DNA of 52,875 nucleotides from an uncultured Anaeroplasmataceae bacterium. GTDB lineage: Bacteria > Bacillota_I > Bacilli_A > Acholeplasmatales > Anaeroplasmataceae. This document shows positions 8,838 through 17,569 of this stretch, in pieces (position 1 is the stretch's first letter; the number at the start of each line of letters is the position of its first letter). The stretch lies in contig CAKQEA010000012.1 of the NCBI GenBank assembly GCA_934229785.1, positions 1-52,875 on the forward strand, in the 5' to 3' direction. The translations under genes were made by a program, and so were the position numbers. The notes under the pieces were generated by a model. It ran no database searches and had not been told where the DNA came from. It was given only the letters and a program-made list of their open reading frames with translations.

Positions 8838-10217
8838 TTAGTCCTCCTTTTCGCTTGTAAGACCCTTATACTCTGTCTGCCACTGTGCCAAATCACCCTT
8901 TGCTCTATGAATCATACATTGTAAATAATATTCTGTCATTTCTTTAGCTGCTCTTCTTTCCTCATCAATTGAAGTTCCAATAGAACCTACATAATAAGGA
9001 AGATTCTTAACAAGTTCATAATCAATAGGGTTTTGAGTTGTACCAGCAATACCATAGTAAACCCCAGCCTTATTAGCATTTTGAATTGATTTATTTCTAT
9101 TTGTATCGTCCTGTAATGAAATTATAAAATCACATTTTTGTGAACATAATGCTGTAGCACCAATATCTTGAGTATTTGACGATGTTACAGGATACGTTAC
9201 AATTTCTAAATTATAAATATCTGCACAATATCCATTAATATAATCAATATATTTTTGCACCTGATCATTTACAGATGACGGAGCCAAAATACCACATTTT
9301 AGTCTTCTTCCTTGTCTTACTGTATCTGATGCTTCATTTGTTCCATTAAGCTCATATAAAGCTGTAATGTTTTCCTTTGATGAATCACTAACCCACTTTG
9401 AAAGATTCTCTGCTCCATAATTTGGATTTGATTTATCAAAGAACTGATTAATATTAACGTTTCTTAATGTAGGGTGTTCCTTATCAATAGAATCAACCTT
9501 CTCCATTTTTTCGTATTCAGCAAGTGTTTGAATTGCCCAGTTTTCAATAGATAAGCTTAATGCTGTACCATCAGCATTTCTCATTGCACTACCATTATCA
9601 ACCGCATCAACACAGGCTTTAATAATAGGGAGAATATGAGCTGCATATTTAGCACTTAAATATGTCAATGTTCCTTGTTCAAAGGCATCCTTATATACAT
9701 CTGAGAAGCCTGCCATAGTAGCATTTGAAATATGCATACCTGATGATTTAATTGGATCTGCTGCAAATTCTACACCATTACAAGTTGAGATAACTGCCAT
9801 TGGCTTATATTTAGCAAAAGGTGTTTTAAACTGAATACCTGGATCCCAGTTTTGATTGTTTACCATGTAAATAACAGCATCCTCAGGTAAATCACAATTT
9901 GCTTCCCTTTTAATCTTAAATGTTTTTGCATCCTTATTACCCTCATAGCCTGTAACTGTAATACCATGGGCCTTAAGGGCATCATTCATACCTAACCATT
10001 TGTTTGTAAAATGCTGTCCTTCGTATCCATAATAATTATACAAAGCAAAGAATAATGCATTTTCTGTACCATCAAATGTTTCAAGTCCAGAGGCATCAAA
10101 ATCAAGTCCACCACCTAAAACAAACAGCTTTTCAATTGAGCAGGATGCTAGTGTTGTAATTGAACCAACAGAAAGTAAACCGAGTCCTATAGCCTTAATC
10201 AATTTAGATTTTCTCAT
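8838..10217 (-). CDS. sugar ABC transporter solute-binding lipoprotein
   Basis: A 459-residue lipoprotein with signal MRKSKLIKA, a hydrophobic stretch and lipobox TTLASC (Cys 26). The remainder has the look of a type-1 periplasmic binding protein. It carries an early loop FFALYNYYGYEGQHF in place of the usual short N-terminal strand, and is longer than RbsB-type proteins (about 300). It lies in front of the esterase and behind two RbsC-type permeases and the ATPase, so it should be the ligand-binding subunit of that importer. The ligand is probably a uronate or uronate-containing oligosaccharide, judged only from uxuA and the dehydrogenase in the same operon. Confidence 0.8.
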   Translation of the reverse strand: MRKSKLIKAIGLGLLSVGSITTLASCSIEKLFVLGGGLDFDASGLETFDGTENALFFALYNYYGYEGQHFTNKWLGMNDALKAHGITVTGYEGNKDAKTFKIKREANCDLPEDAVIYMVNNQNWDPGIQFKTPFAKYKPMAVISTCNGVEFAADPIKSSGMHISNATMAGFSDVYKDAFEQGTLTYLSAKYAAHILPIIKACVDAVDNGSAMRNADGTALSLSIENWAIQTLAEYEKMEKVDSIDKEHPTLRNVNINQFFDKSNPNYGAENLSKWVSDSSKENITALYELNGTNEASDTVRQGRRLKCGILAPSSVNDQVQKYIDYINGYCADIYNLEIVTYPVTSSNTQDIGATALCSQKCDFIISLQDDTNRNKSIQNANKAGVYYGIAGTTQNPIDYELVKNLPYYVGSIGTSIDEERRAAKEMTEYYLQCMIHRAKGDLAQWQTEYKGLTSEKED

Positions 10218-11327
10218 TTATTTTACCTCCTTTGGATTTAAATACTTTTCTTTTCTTAAATATTTTCTCATCTTAATCCAATTAATGAATCTATACTTAT
10301 CAACCATATAAACTAATACAGCAAATACTGAGAATCCATTAATTAATGCTGAAGTTGTTGAACTCATATTTACAGCATCAAAGCCATATGAGTAAAGAAT
10401 TGTTACACCTAAAACTGCAAGTAATAATCCAACAATTTGATTATTATACTTAGCTAAAATTCCACCGATAAATATTGGAAGGAAGTTTTTAAATACTGTA
10501 CCAGATGAGCCTAAGTCTACATTCATCGTAATTTGTGATCCACAAGATGAAATTACTTGATATAGGGCAATTAATGCACCAGCAATAATAAATGAAACAA
10601 CACAATGTAGGAATTCATCAATACCTGTATCAACTGAAATCTTTTGATTGTAAACTAAAGCTAGCTTATTATAGCCAAATCTTGTATAGCATAAGGCTGC
10701 AGCCATTAAAAGACAAACAATAATTGCAATTGGAATAATAACAATTGGCTCCATAAAGAAGTTTGAAGCTGAATAGCTACCAGTTGAAATATTAACCTGA
10801 GTTGAACCATATACACTCTTTGAAATTACATAAGCAATTCCTTCATATATTAAACACATACCAAGTGAAATAACAATTGGTGGTAATTTAGTAAAGCATA
10901 GAATAATTGAATGGATAAATCCAATAATCATACCAAACACAATTGATAATAGCACAAATTCAAAGATATGCTCAGCTGAATCAAATCCAGGAACAATTAA
11001 TGAGGCAAGTAATACAGCTAAAATTCCTGTTGCTCCAAGTGAGAAATCCATACGTCCTGAATTTAAGTTAGTATTTAAAGCTAAAGCAGCAATAAGTACT
11101 AAAACAGATGCTTTAATAATAGACATAACATTAATTAATGTTCCGTGACCATCACTACCAATAAATAGATGACTTCCACCAATAACATTAGACATAAATA
11201 CTGCAATAAGAACCATTAATAGTGGGCAAAACAAACTCCAAAATGTTTTTCTACCTGCTCTTTTAAGCTTTCTATTTGAGGTAATTGGATTTTTATTATA
11301 TTGAATAGGCTTTGTATAATCCATCAT
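10218..11327 (-). CDS. sugar ABC transporter permease 1 (RbsC family)
   Basis: A 369-residue membrane protein of the BPD_transp_2/RbsC type. It has about nine or ten hydrophobic spans and the family stretches LNLNSGRMDFSLGATGIL and PIFIGGILAKYNNQIVGLL. It forms half of the membrane channel for the importer. It starts inside the stop of permease 2 (ATGA overlap at 11324-11327), and its own stop touches the binding-protein gene, so translation is coupled. It has about 35 basic residues before the first span, which is ordinary, in contrast to its partner. Confidence 0.88.
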   Translation of the reverse strand: MMDYTKPIQYNKNPITSNRKLKRAGRKTFWSLFCPLLMVLIAVFMSNVIGGSHLFIGSDGHGTLINVMSIIKASVLVLIAALALNTNLNSGRMDFSLGATGILAVLLASLIVPGFDSAEHIFEFVLLSIVFGMIIGFIHSIILCFTKLPPIVISLGMCLIYEGIAYVISKSVYGSTQVNISTGSYSASNFFMEPIVIIPIAIIVCLLMAAALCYTRFGYNKLALVYNQKISVDTGIDEFLHCVVSFIIAGALIALYQVISSCGSQITMNVDLGSSGTVFKNFLPIFIGGILAKYNNQIVGLLLAVLGVTILYSYGFDAVNMSSTTSALINGFSVFAVLVYMVDKYRFINWIKMRKYLRKEKYLNPKEVK

Positions 11328-12841
11328 TGTATGCTACCTCCTGATGCTAATCTCTTTGTTCTTGTATCCCACATATTTGCTAAGGATACAACTATAAATA
11401 CAATACCCTTAACCATATATTTGTAATCTCCAACAGGAGCTACCATGTTAATGGCATTAAAGAATTCCTCTAAGAACACTACGAAGAAGGCTCCGATAAC
11501 TGCACAGCTAATCTTAGACTTTGGACCACCTGATGTTGTCATACCACCAAATACAATGGCAATAATTACATTAAGTCCTACCTGTCCTAATACTGATCCT
11601 GAAGGATTAAATATTTGTCCACTCATTGAATTAATATAAACAAAGCCACAAATACCAAGACCAACACCTGAAATTGCAAATGATACAATACCAGCCTTCA
11701 TAAGATTGATACCATTAAATTTAGCAGCAACTTTATTTGAACCAATAAATTTATTTCTTCTACCAACCTTAGTAAAATTAAATACAAACCAACATATTAA
11801 GAAGAACACTAATAGGAATGCTGCATAAATCCAGGCATTTGTAATCATTCCTTCACCAAAGCTTCCACTTAAATCAAACATCTTACCATTGATAATTGCA
11901 TCATTAATTGCGGCAATAATATTCATCATTGTAAGAGTCATAACCATTACTGGTAAATTTAACATTGTCGCGAATACAGCATTTACAACACCAAGCATCG
12001 CACCAATAAAAATTGACACAACTAGTGATAAGAATAAGTTATGTGTATTCTTATAAACAATACCTGCAAGTAATGCACACATTAATGAAGCATTACCAAG
12101 TGACATATCAAATCCACCCTGTGAATAAATGAATACAGCACCTGTTGCTACTAGGGCTACGAAAATACCAGAATTAATAATTGCTGTAAGATCACCATTA
12201 TAGCCACATGCCTGCTTGGCAATTGCATAGGCTAAAATCATAACAACTAGCATAAAGAATGGAATTAGATTTGTCCAAAACTTTTTATTAGTTAATGTTC
12301 TCTTTAAATCAAAGGCTGCATTATTCTCAATTGCCTTTGACCTTAAATTATCAATTGGACTTACAAGTTCTTTTGCATAGTACATCATATTGATATATTC
12401 AACATGTAAATCATATCTTTTTAGCTTTAAAGCCTTTCTAGCCTCATAATTTGCATTATTAGCCTTAATTTTAGCTCTTTTAGCTACAATCTCAACACCC
12501 TTAATAACATTAGAATGTTCACGCTTTTCTTCCTTTGAAGGATTAATAAGCTTACTATATTTTTCATCTTCAGCCTTTAATCCATTCTCTTTAACACTTA
12601 TTATTTCAGTTAATTCGCTATTTGCTTTATTATTAACCTCATCAATTTCACGTTTAATTGATTCCTTTAATTCTTCATCTATCCTATTATACTCAGCCTT
12701 GATCTTATCACTAAGCTTTGTTCTTTCTTCCTTTGTCTTTTCCTTATCAGACATATAGAAATCGTAGGCACTATTAACTAAATCTTGGTTAAAGTACTTA
12801 GGATTAATTTTTGAAACAATCTTTTCATTTGTTTTCTTCAT
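11324..12841 (-). CDS. sugar ABC transporter permease 2 with long charged N-terminal extension
   Basis: A 505-residue RbsC-type permease. Residues about 190-500 hold the membrane part, with the family stretches YSQGGFDMSLGNASL and NVIIAIVFGGMTTSGG. The first 190 residues are very rich in Lys and Glu and predicted mostly helical (KEERTKLSDKIKAEYNRI, ELKESIKREIDEV, EKREHSNVIKG). This is a likely cytoplasmic coiled coil that RbsC-type proteins normally lack; they are about 320 residues. The neighbouring ATPase carries a similarly charged helical insertion, so the two may contact each other. Twelve bases separate it from the ATPase gene. Confidence 0.87.
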   Translation of the reverse strand: MKKTNEKIVSKINPKYFNQDLVNSAYDFYMSDKEKTKEERTKLSDKIKAEYNRIDEELKESIKREIDEVNNKANSELTEIISVKENGLKAEDEKYSKLINPSKEEKREHSNVIKGVEIVAKRAKIKANNANYEARKALKLKRYDLHVEYINMMYYAKELVSPIDNLRSKAIENNAAFDLKRTLTNKKFWTNLIPFFMLVVMILAYAIAKQACGYNGDLTAIINSGIFVALVATGAVFIYSQGGFDMSLGNASLMCALLAGIVYKNTHNLFLSLVVSIFIGAMLGVVNAVFATMLNLPVMVMTLTMMNIIAAINDAIINGKMFDLSGSFGEGMITNAWIYAAFLLVFFLICWFVFNFTKVGRRNKFIGSNKVAAKFNGINLMKAGIVSFAISGVGLGICGFVYINSMSGQIFNPSGSVLGQVGLNVIIAIVFGGMTTSGGPKSKISCAVIGAFFVVFLEEFFNAINMVAPVGDYKYMVKGIVFIVVSLANMWDTRTKRLASGGSIQ

Positions 12842-12853
12842 ACTTTAGCCTCC

Positions 12854-14923
12854 TTAAATCATGTACTCAACTATTTCTTCTTGTGATAACTCAGGACTTC
12901 TTTCAAATTCATGAGTTATTTGTCCATCCTTCATAATTAATATACGATCAGACATACCAATTAACTCAGGAAGCTCCTCGGAAATCATTAAAATAGCCTT
13001 TCCCTCTTTCTTCATCTTATATAATAATTGATAAATAAATTGTTTAACACCAATATCAACACCACGAGTTGGACAATCCAAAATTAAAATTTCAGAATCA
13101 TTAGCAATCCATTTAGCAAGTGATACCTTTTGCTTATTACCACCAGAAAGCTTACTTACTAAATCCTCAGTTGAATTACACTTAATTTGTAATTCTCTTG
13201 CTTGCTTATTAACAAGCTTCTTCTCTGCTGATTTTGTTACAAAGAAATTATACTTAGCAATATTATTAATTGATGCAATAGCAATATTATCAAAGATTGA
13301 AGTTTTTAAAGCTAAAGCTTCAACATCACGATTCTTAGACAAATAACCAATTCTTTGCTTCATCGCAAATGTTTCATTTTTAACAAGCATATCAAGATTT
13401 TCACCACAATATACAAAACCACCATCAAGTGAAATATTACCGAATAATGCCTTGCCTAGTTCATGCATACCACATTCTGACAATCCGCCAATACCAAGAA
13501 TCTCACCCTTATGTAATTCAAGATTAATATTCTTAAGCTGTCTTCCCTTAGAAGCATCAACCATCTTTAATACAACCTTTTCATCATAAGAGCCATCGTA
13601 ATCACTACGATAATAATCACCTTGAAGCTCACGACCAATCATATATTTCTTAATCGCATCAGCATCAAATTCATTCTTTGCCTTATCAAGATTTGCAACA
13701 ATGTTACCATCACGTAAAACAGTTAACGTATCACATTTATCCATTAGTTCCTCTAAATCATGAGAAATAAACAATACTGATTTTCCTTGCTCCTTAAGCT
13801 CATTCATCTTCTTATATAAAAGATTTCTACCAGTTTCAGATAAAGCAGTTGTTGTTTCATCAACAATGAATATCTCAGGATTTTTATTTAAACATTTAGC
13901 AATCTCAATAAGCTTTCTTTGCTGCATATCATATCTTGCAGTAATCATACCAGCTTGAATATCATTTACTCCAATTTTAGACAATGCATATTGAGCTTGC
14001 TTTCTTAGCTTATTACCATTAACAAATAAACCAAAAATTGCAGTTAACCAGAAATTCTTAAATTTCTTTAAACCCTTTGATTCATGAATTGTCTTTAAGT
14101 CATGAATTGCATTTATATAATGATTTTTTAAATAATTCTCATCATTTTTTAACCACATACGACGCATATAAGATTCATCATCTAGCATCATGCACTTTTT
14201 CTTGTAGCTCTTCTTATGCTCGTTATGAGCATTCTCTCTTCTACGTTCAACTAGATATGCCTCAACCTTGTCGTCATTCTTGTCATAAAAATCATCAATT
14301 CTTTTTTCTTCATTAACAAATTCATCAAAGATTTTTTTAGCTAAGGAATCAAATCTTTTATCCTCAAGCTCTTCCTTCTTCAAATTATCATCATGTAAGC
14401 TTATAGCTAATGTTTCATACATTGACCTTAACGTATTTTTAGCATCATGTAGAATGGACTTTATTGTTGATTTATCACTAGTATTTTCTAATTCATTCTT
14501 ATATTTATTAAAGCATGAATCAAATTCAACTAGTGACAAATCAAAGGATGGAGAAAAATCTTCAATCTTTCGATCTTCAAAATAATTAGCACCTGAAAAC
14601 TTTTTTAATTCACCTAAAAATATATTTTCAGCTACTGAAATCTCTGATATAGTACCACTTTCTTGAACTATGATACCAATACCATTATCTAATGCATCAA
14701 TCATTGATGCTGGTTCCCATGGCTTTCCATGATATTCCATTGAACCAGATGTCTTTTGATATATACCTGTCATAATTGCTGACATTGTAGATTTACCTGA
14801 TCCGTTTTCACCGATAAATCCACGTATCTCACCTGGATAAATTTCAATATCAACATCATTTAAAGCAATTGTGGGACCGAATTGTTTAACAATATGTGTC
14901 GCCTTAAAAATTGGTTCTTTCAT
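12854..14923 (-). CDS. sugar ABC transporter ATPase (RbsA/MglA family) with helical insertion
   Basis: A 689-residue double ATPase that powers the importer. First half: Walker A GENGSGKST, Q-loop VQESGTIS, weak signature ARYDMQQRKLIEIAK, Walker B IFIVDETTTALS. Second half: degenerate Walker A (GIGGLSECG) as usual in RbsA, true signature LSGGNKQKVSLAKW, Walker B LILDCPTRGVD. RbsA proteins are about 500 residues. Here an extra segment of some 180 residues lies between the first Q-loop (ends near residue 100) and the first signature (near 320). It is rich in Lys, Glu, Asp and Arg and looks helical. It is the first gene of the operon. Ribosome binding site AAGGGGTG precedes its ATG. Confidence 0.9.
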   Translation of the reverse strand: MKEPIFKATHIVKQFGPTIALNDVDIEIYPGEIRGFIGENGSGKSTMSAIMTGIYQKTSGSMEYHGKPWEPASMIDALDNGIGIIVQESGTISEISVAENIFLGELKKFSGANYFEDRKIEDFSPSFDLSLVEFDSCFNKYKNELENTSDKSTIKSILHDAKNTLRSMYETLAISLHDDNLKKEELEDKRFDSLAKKIFDEFVNEEKRIDDFYDKNDDKVEAYLVERRRENAHNEHKKSYKKKCMMLDDESYMRRMWLKNDENYLKNHYINAIHDLKTIHESKGLKKFKNFWLTAIFGLFVNGNKLRKQAQYALSKIGVNDIQAGMITARYDMQQRKLIEIAKCLNKNPEIFIVDETTTALSETGRNLLYKKMNELKEQGKSVLFISHDLEELMDKCDTLTVLRDGNIVANLDKAKNEFDADAIKKYMIGRELQGDYYRSDYDGSYDEKVVLKMVDASKGRQLKNINLELHKGEILGIGGLSECGMHELGKALFGNISLDGGFVYCGENLDMLVKNETFAMKQRIGYLSKNRDVEALALKTSIFDNIAIASINNIAKYNFFVTKSAEKKLVNKQARELQIKCNSTEDLVSKLSGGNKQKVSLAKWIANDSEILILDCPTRGVDIGVKQFIYQLLYKMKKEGKAILMISEELPELIGMSDRILIMKDGQITHEFERSPELSQEEIVEYMI

Positions 14924-15191
14924 ATAATATACGCACCCCTTATCTTCAGTTTATATTTTAGCAAACATAAAAGCGCTTTTTAATCACAAATGGTTGCTTT
15001 TAAACTACATTTTTTTGTGTTTTGCCAAATGAAAACATATTTTTATTTTCACAAATGACAAAAAAATGCACTTTTTAGTTTTTTTCACATAATTTTGAGT
15101 TATAATTAATTATGTAAAGATAATTTATATTATAAATAAAATAACAAAGTAAAAAAATCCAATTTTTTCCAATTTACAATGAGGTGATAAA
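14924..15191. promoter_or_regulatory. divergent control region: cre-like palindrome, direct repeats and regulator promoter
   Basis: This AT-rich 268-base gap separates the uronate operon from its regulator. It holds AAAAGCGCTTTT at 14969-14980, a perfect palindrome matching the core of a CcpA catabolite-response element, 46 bases before the ATPase start. CACAAATG occurs at 14985-14992 and again at 15050-15057, with a related GCCAAATG at 15024-15031; such direct repeats are what AraC-type proteins bind. A TATAAT box at 15101-15106 faces the regulator gene, without a clear -35. Binding by CcpA or the regulator is inference. Confidence 0.5.
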
Positions 15192-17507
15192 ATGAAGCTA
15201 GATGTTGAATTATTAAAAACAAGTAAAAAAAGACCAATAAAAATAATCGCTAGTGAATTTGACTATTGTCCAATTCATATGCATTCCCAAACAGAAATAC
15301 TAATTGTTCTTAAGGGAGATGCTACCTTAAAGATTAATCAAGAAAGCTATAATTTAAACGAAAAGGACATAGTAATAATTAATCCTAAGGAAATTCATGA
15401 GCTAACTAGTAATAACAAGTGCATTATTCTTTCAACTTTTTTTGATATCTCTTTGTATTTAGATGATGAAAAAGCTGATAATATAATATTCGATTTAAAT
15501 TCAGTAATATACCCTAATAACTCTAAATATGAAACTATTAGATACTTTATTTATAGTATAATAAGATTAAATTCTCAGAATAACGTTAATGCCTATTTAA
15601 ACACAAAATCAATTTGTTATTCATTAATTGCGCAATTAATGAATAATTTTAAAACTGATATTTCATCAACAATTATCTCTGATAAGGGCTTTGATACTAT
15701 TACAAAAATAACAAATTATATTAATGAACATTATCAAGAAAATCTTTCACTTGGAAATATTGCTGAAAAATTTAATTATACTGAATCTCACGTATCAAAG
15801 TTATTTAAGAATTCCTTAAATAAAACATTTATTGAATACTATGACACCTTAAGAGTCAACTACTCTATTGATGATTTAACACTAACAAATACCTCTATTG
15901 AAGAAATTGCCTACCAGCACGGCTTTGAAACATCAAGAAGCTATGTTAGAGCCTTCAAAAATATTTATAATTGCTATCCTAGTGAATATAGAAAGAAAAA
16001 CAAAGAGCTTGAATTCTCATCGAATGAAGATAAGAGTAAATTAATAAAAGAAGTTTTAGACATTATTATGGCTAAATATCAAAGATATATTAAAAGAAAT
16101 AACATTGTTGAAACTGTAAGGGCTACAAAGGAAATTATATCTATTGAAAATTTAAACAATTATGAAAAAATAGAAAATCCTACTTCATTAATTATAAAAC
16201 TTGGAAATATTAACTTTCTTTATAATTCATATGTAATTAATGAATTAAAGGAAATTCAAAGTCAAATAAAATATAGGTATATTGAATTAACATCTATATT
16301 TGCTCAAACAGCTAGAATGTATAAAAAAATAAACAATGAGTATATGCTAAATAAACCAATGATTGATAATATTGCTAAAATAATTTACGATTTAAAGCTA
16401 TCTCCATATTTTAAATTTGATTTCACAATTTTCGTATCGTCTTCAGAATTAATAACTCTATTTTTAAAGTATTTTATGAAAAATACTCCGTATGAATTTA
16501 ATGATATAATGATTTCAATCAATTTTGAACAACAAATTGAATATACGCTAGAAGAAAAATATACCTATATTTATAAGATAATTGAATATTTTACAGGTTT
16601 AAAGAAAAAGACAAACAAAATTAAATTTATTTCACCTTCTATAGATTCAATTGATGATTATAAAATTGTAACCTCATCAAATAAAAATAGAAATATCTTT
16701 GATTATATTTCGATAAATTATATAACCTCAACAAACACAACTATTGCCAAAAATCCAAATGAGGTTAAAGATTTCTTTGAAAAAATAGATAAAATCTATT
16801 CAACAAAATTAAATAATATAATTATTGAAGATGTAAATTTCACAGGATCATGTAATCTTTTAAATGATACATTATTTTCCTCATCCTACCAAACCAAAAA
16901 TATAATTGATATTTATCCATATATATCTGCCTCTGTAATGAATAATATGTTTGATGTAACAATAGAAAACTTCTTTGATAACAACCCATATTTAGGATAT
17001 AATGGCTATTACACCTTTAATTACATAAAGAAGGCTTCATTTAATTCGATTTATTTCCTATCAAAATTAAAAAATAATATCTTAAAAAAAGGAAAAAATT
17101 TTATCGTAAGCTTTGAGGACAATAAAATCGTTATTATTTTAAATAACTATGTTCATTATTCTGAGCTTTTTGCAGAAAATGAATATTTTGAACTAACAGA
17201 TCAAGATAGATATAAATGCTTCTCAAAATACACAGATATTAATTTCATTTTTGAAATAAAGAATGTACCTTTTAATAAGGCTAGAATAAAAACAACCTAT
17301 TTAAATAAAAAAAGTGGTTCATCCTATGATATCTATAAAGAAATATCAAAGGATGAAACCCTAACAAATGATGAATTAAATATAATGAAGGAACTATGTG
17401 CACCAAGATTTAAAATTGAAATGCAAAAAATAACAAAAGGATTATTAAAAATAAGTACAACTGTTAACCCACTTGAAATAAAAATAATAGAAATTACCTT
17501 AAATTAA
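15192..17507 (+). CDS. AraC-family regulator with cupin sensor and GH39-like C-terminal domain
   Basis: A 771-residue DNA-binding regulator. Residues about 15-85 form a cupin-type sugar sensor (HMHSQTEILIVLKG, then NEKDIVIINPKEIHEL). About 170-270 carry the two AraC helix-turn-helix motifs (LSLGNIAEKFNYTESHVSKLFK and the closing IEEIAYQHGFETSRSYVRAFK, PSEYRK). The remaining 480 residues are a long Ile/Asn-rich domain whose size and place match regulators that end in a glycosidase family 39-like barrel; I see no intact catalytic Glu motif, so it likely senses rather than cuts sugar. Divergent from the uronate operon and its likely activator. Ribosome binding site GAGGTGAT precedes the ATG. A terminator follows at once. 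Confidence 0.85.
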   Translation: MKLDVELLKTSKKRPIKIIASEFDYCPIHMHSQTEILIVLKGDATLKINQESYNLNEKDIVIINPKEIHELTSNNKCIILSTFFDISLYLDDEKADNIIFDLNSVIYPNNSKYETIRYFIYSIIRLNSQNNVNAYLNTKSICYSLIAQLMNNFKTDISSTIISDKGFDTITKITNYINEHYQENLSLGNIAEKFNYTESHVSKLFKNSLNKTFIEYYDTLRVNYSIDDLTLTNTSIEEIAYQHGFETSRSYVRAFKNIYNCYPSEYRKKNKELEFSSNEDKSKLIKEVLDIIMAKYQRYIKRNNIVETVRATKEIISIENLNNYEKIENPTSLIIKLGNINFLYNSYVINELKEIQSQIKYRYIELTSIFAQTARMYKKINNEYMLNKPMIDNIAKIIYDLKLSPYFKFDFTIFVSSSELITLFLKYFMKNTPYEFNDIMISINFEQQIEYTLEEKYTYIYKIIEYFTGLKKKTNKIKFISPSIDSIDDYKIVTSSNKNRNIFDYISINYITSTNTTIAKNPNEVKDFFEKIDKIYSTKLNNIIIEDVNFTGSCNLLNDTLFSSSYQTKNIIDIYPYISASVMNNMFDVTIENFFDNNPYLGYNGYYTFNYIKKASFNSIYFLSKLKNNILKKGKNFIVSFEDNKIVIILNNYVHYSELFAENEYFELTDQDRYKCFSKYTDINFIFEIKNVPFNKARIKTTYLNKKSGSSYDIYKEISKDETLTNDELNIMKELCAPRFKIEMQKITKGLLKISTTVNPLEIKIIEITLN

Positions 17508-17511
17508 AAAG

Positions 17512-17569
17512 CTCCTAAGGAGTAATGTGAACATTAATATTCACATTAAATAGCCTTAGGAGTTTTTTT
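17512..17569. terminator. bidirectional two-level terminator overlapping the antiporter 3' end
   Basis: CTCCTAAGG (17512-17520) pairs with CCTTAGGAG (17554-17562). Inside, AATGTGAA (17524-17531) pairs with TTCACATT (17540-17547). A T7 run follows at 17563 on the plus strand, and a T5 run lies on the other side. The right arm encodes the last codons (Thr-Pro-Lys-Ala-Ile) of the minus-strand antiporter gene, so the terminator of both convergent genes is partly coding. Confidence 0.85.
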
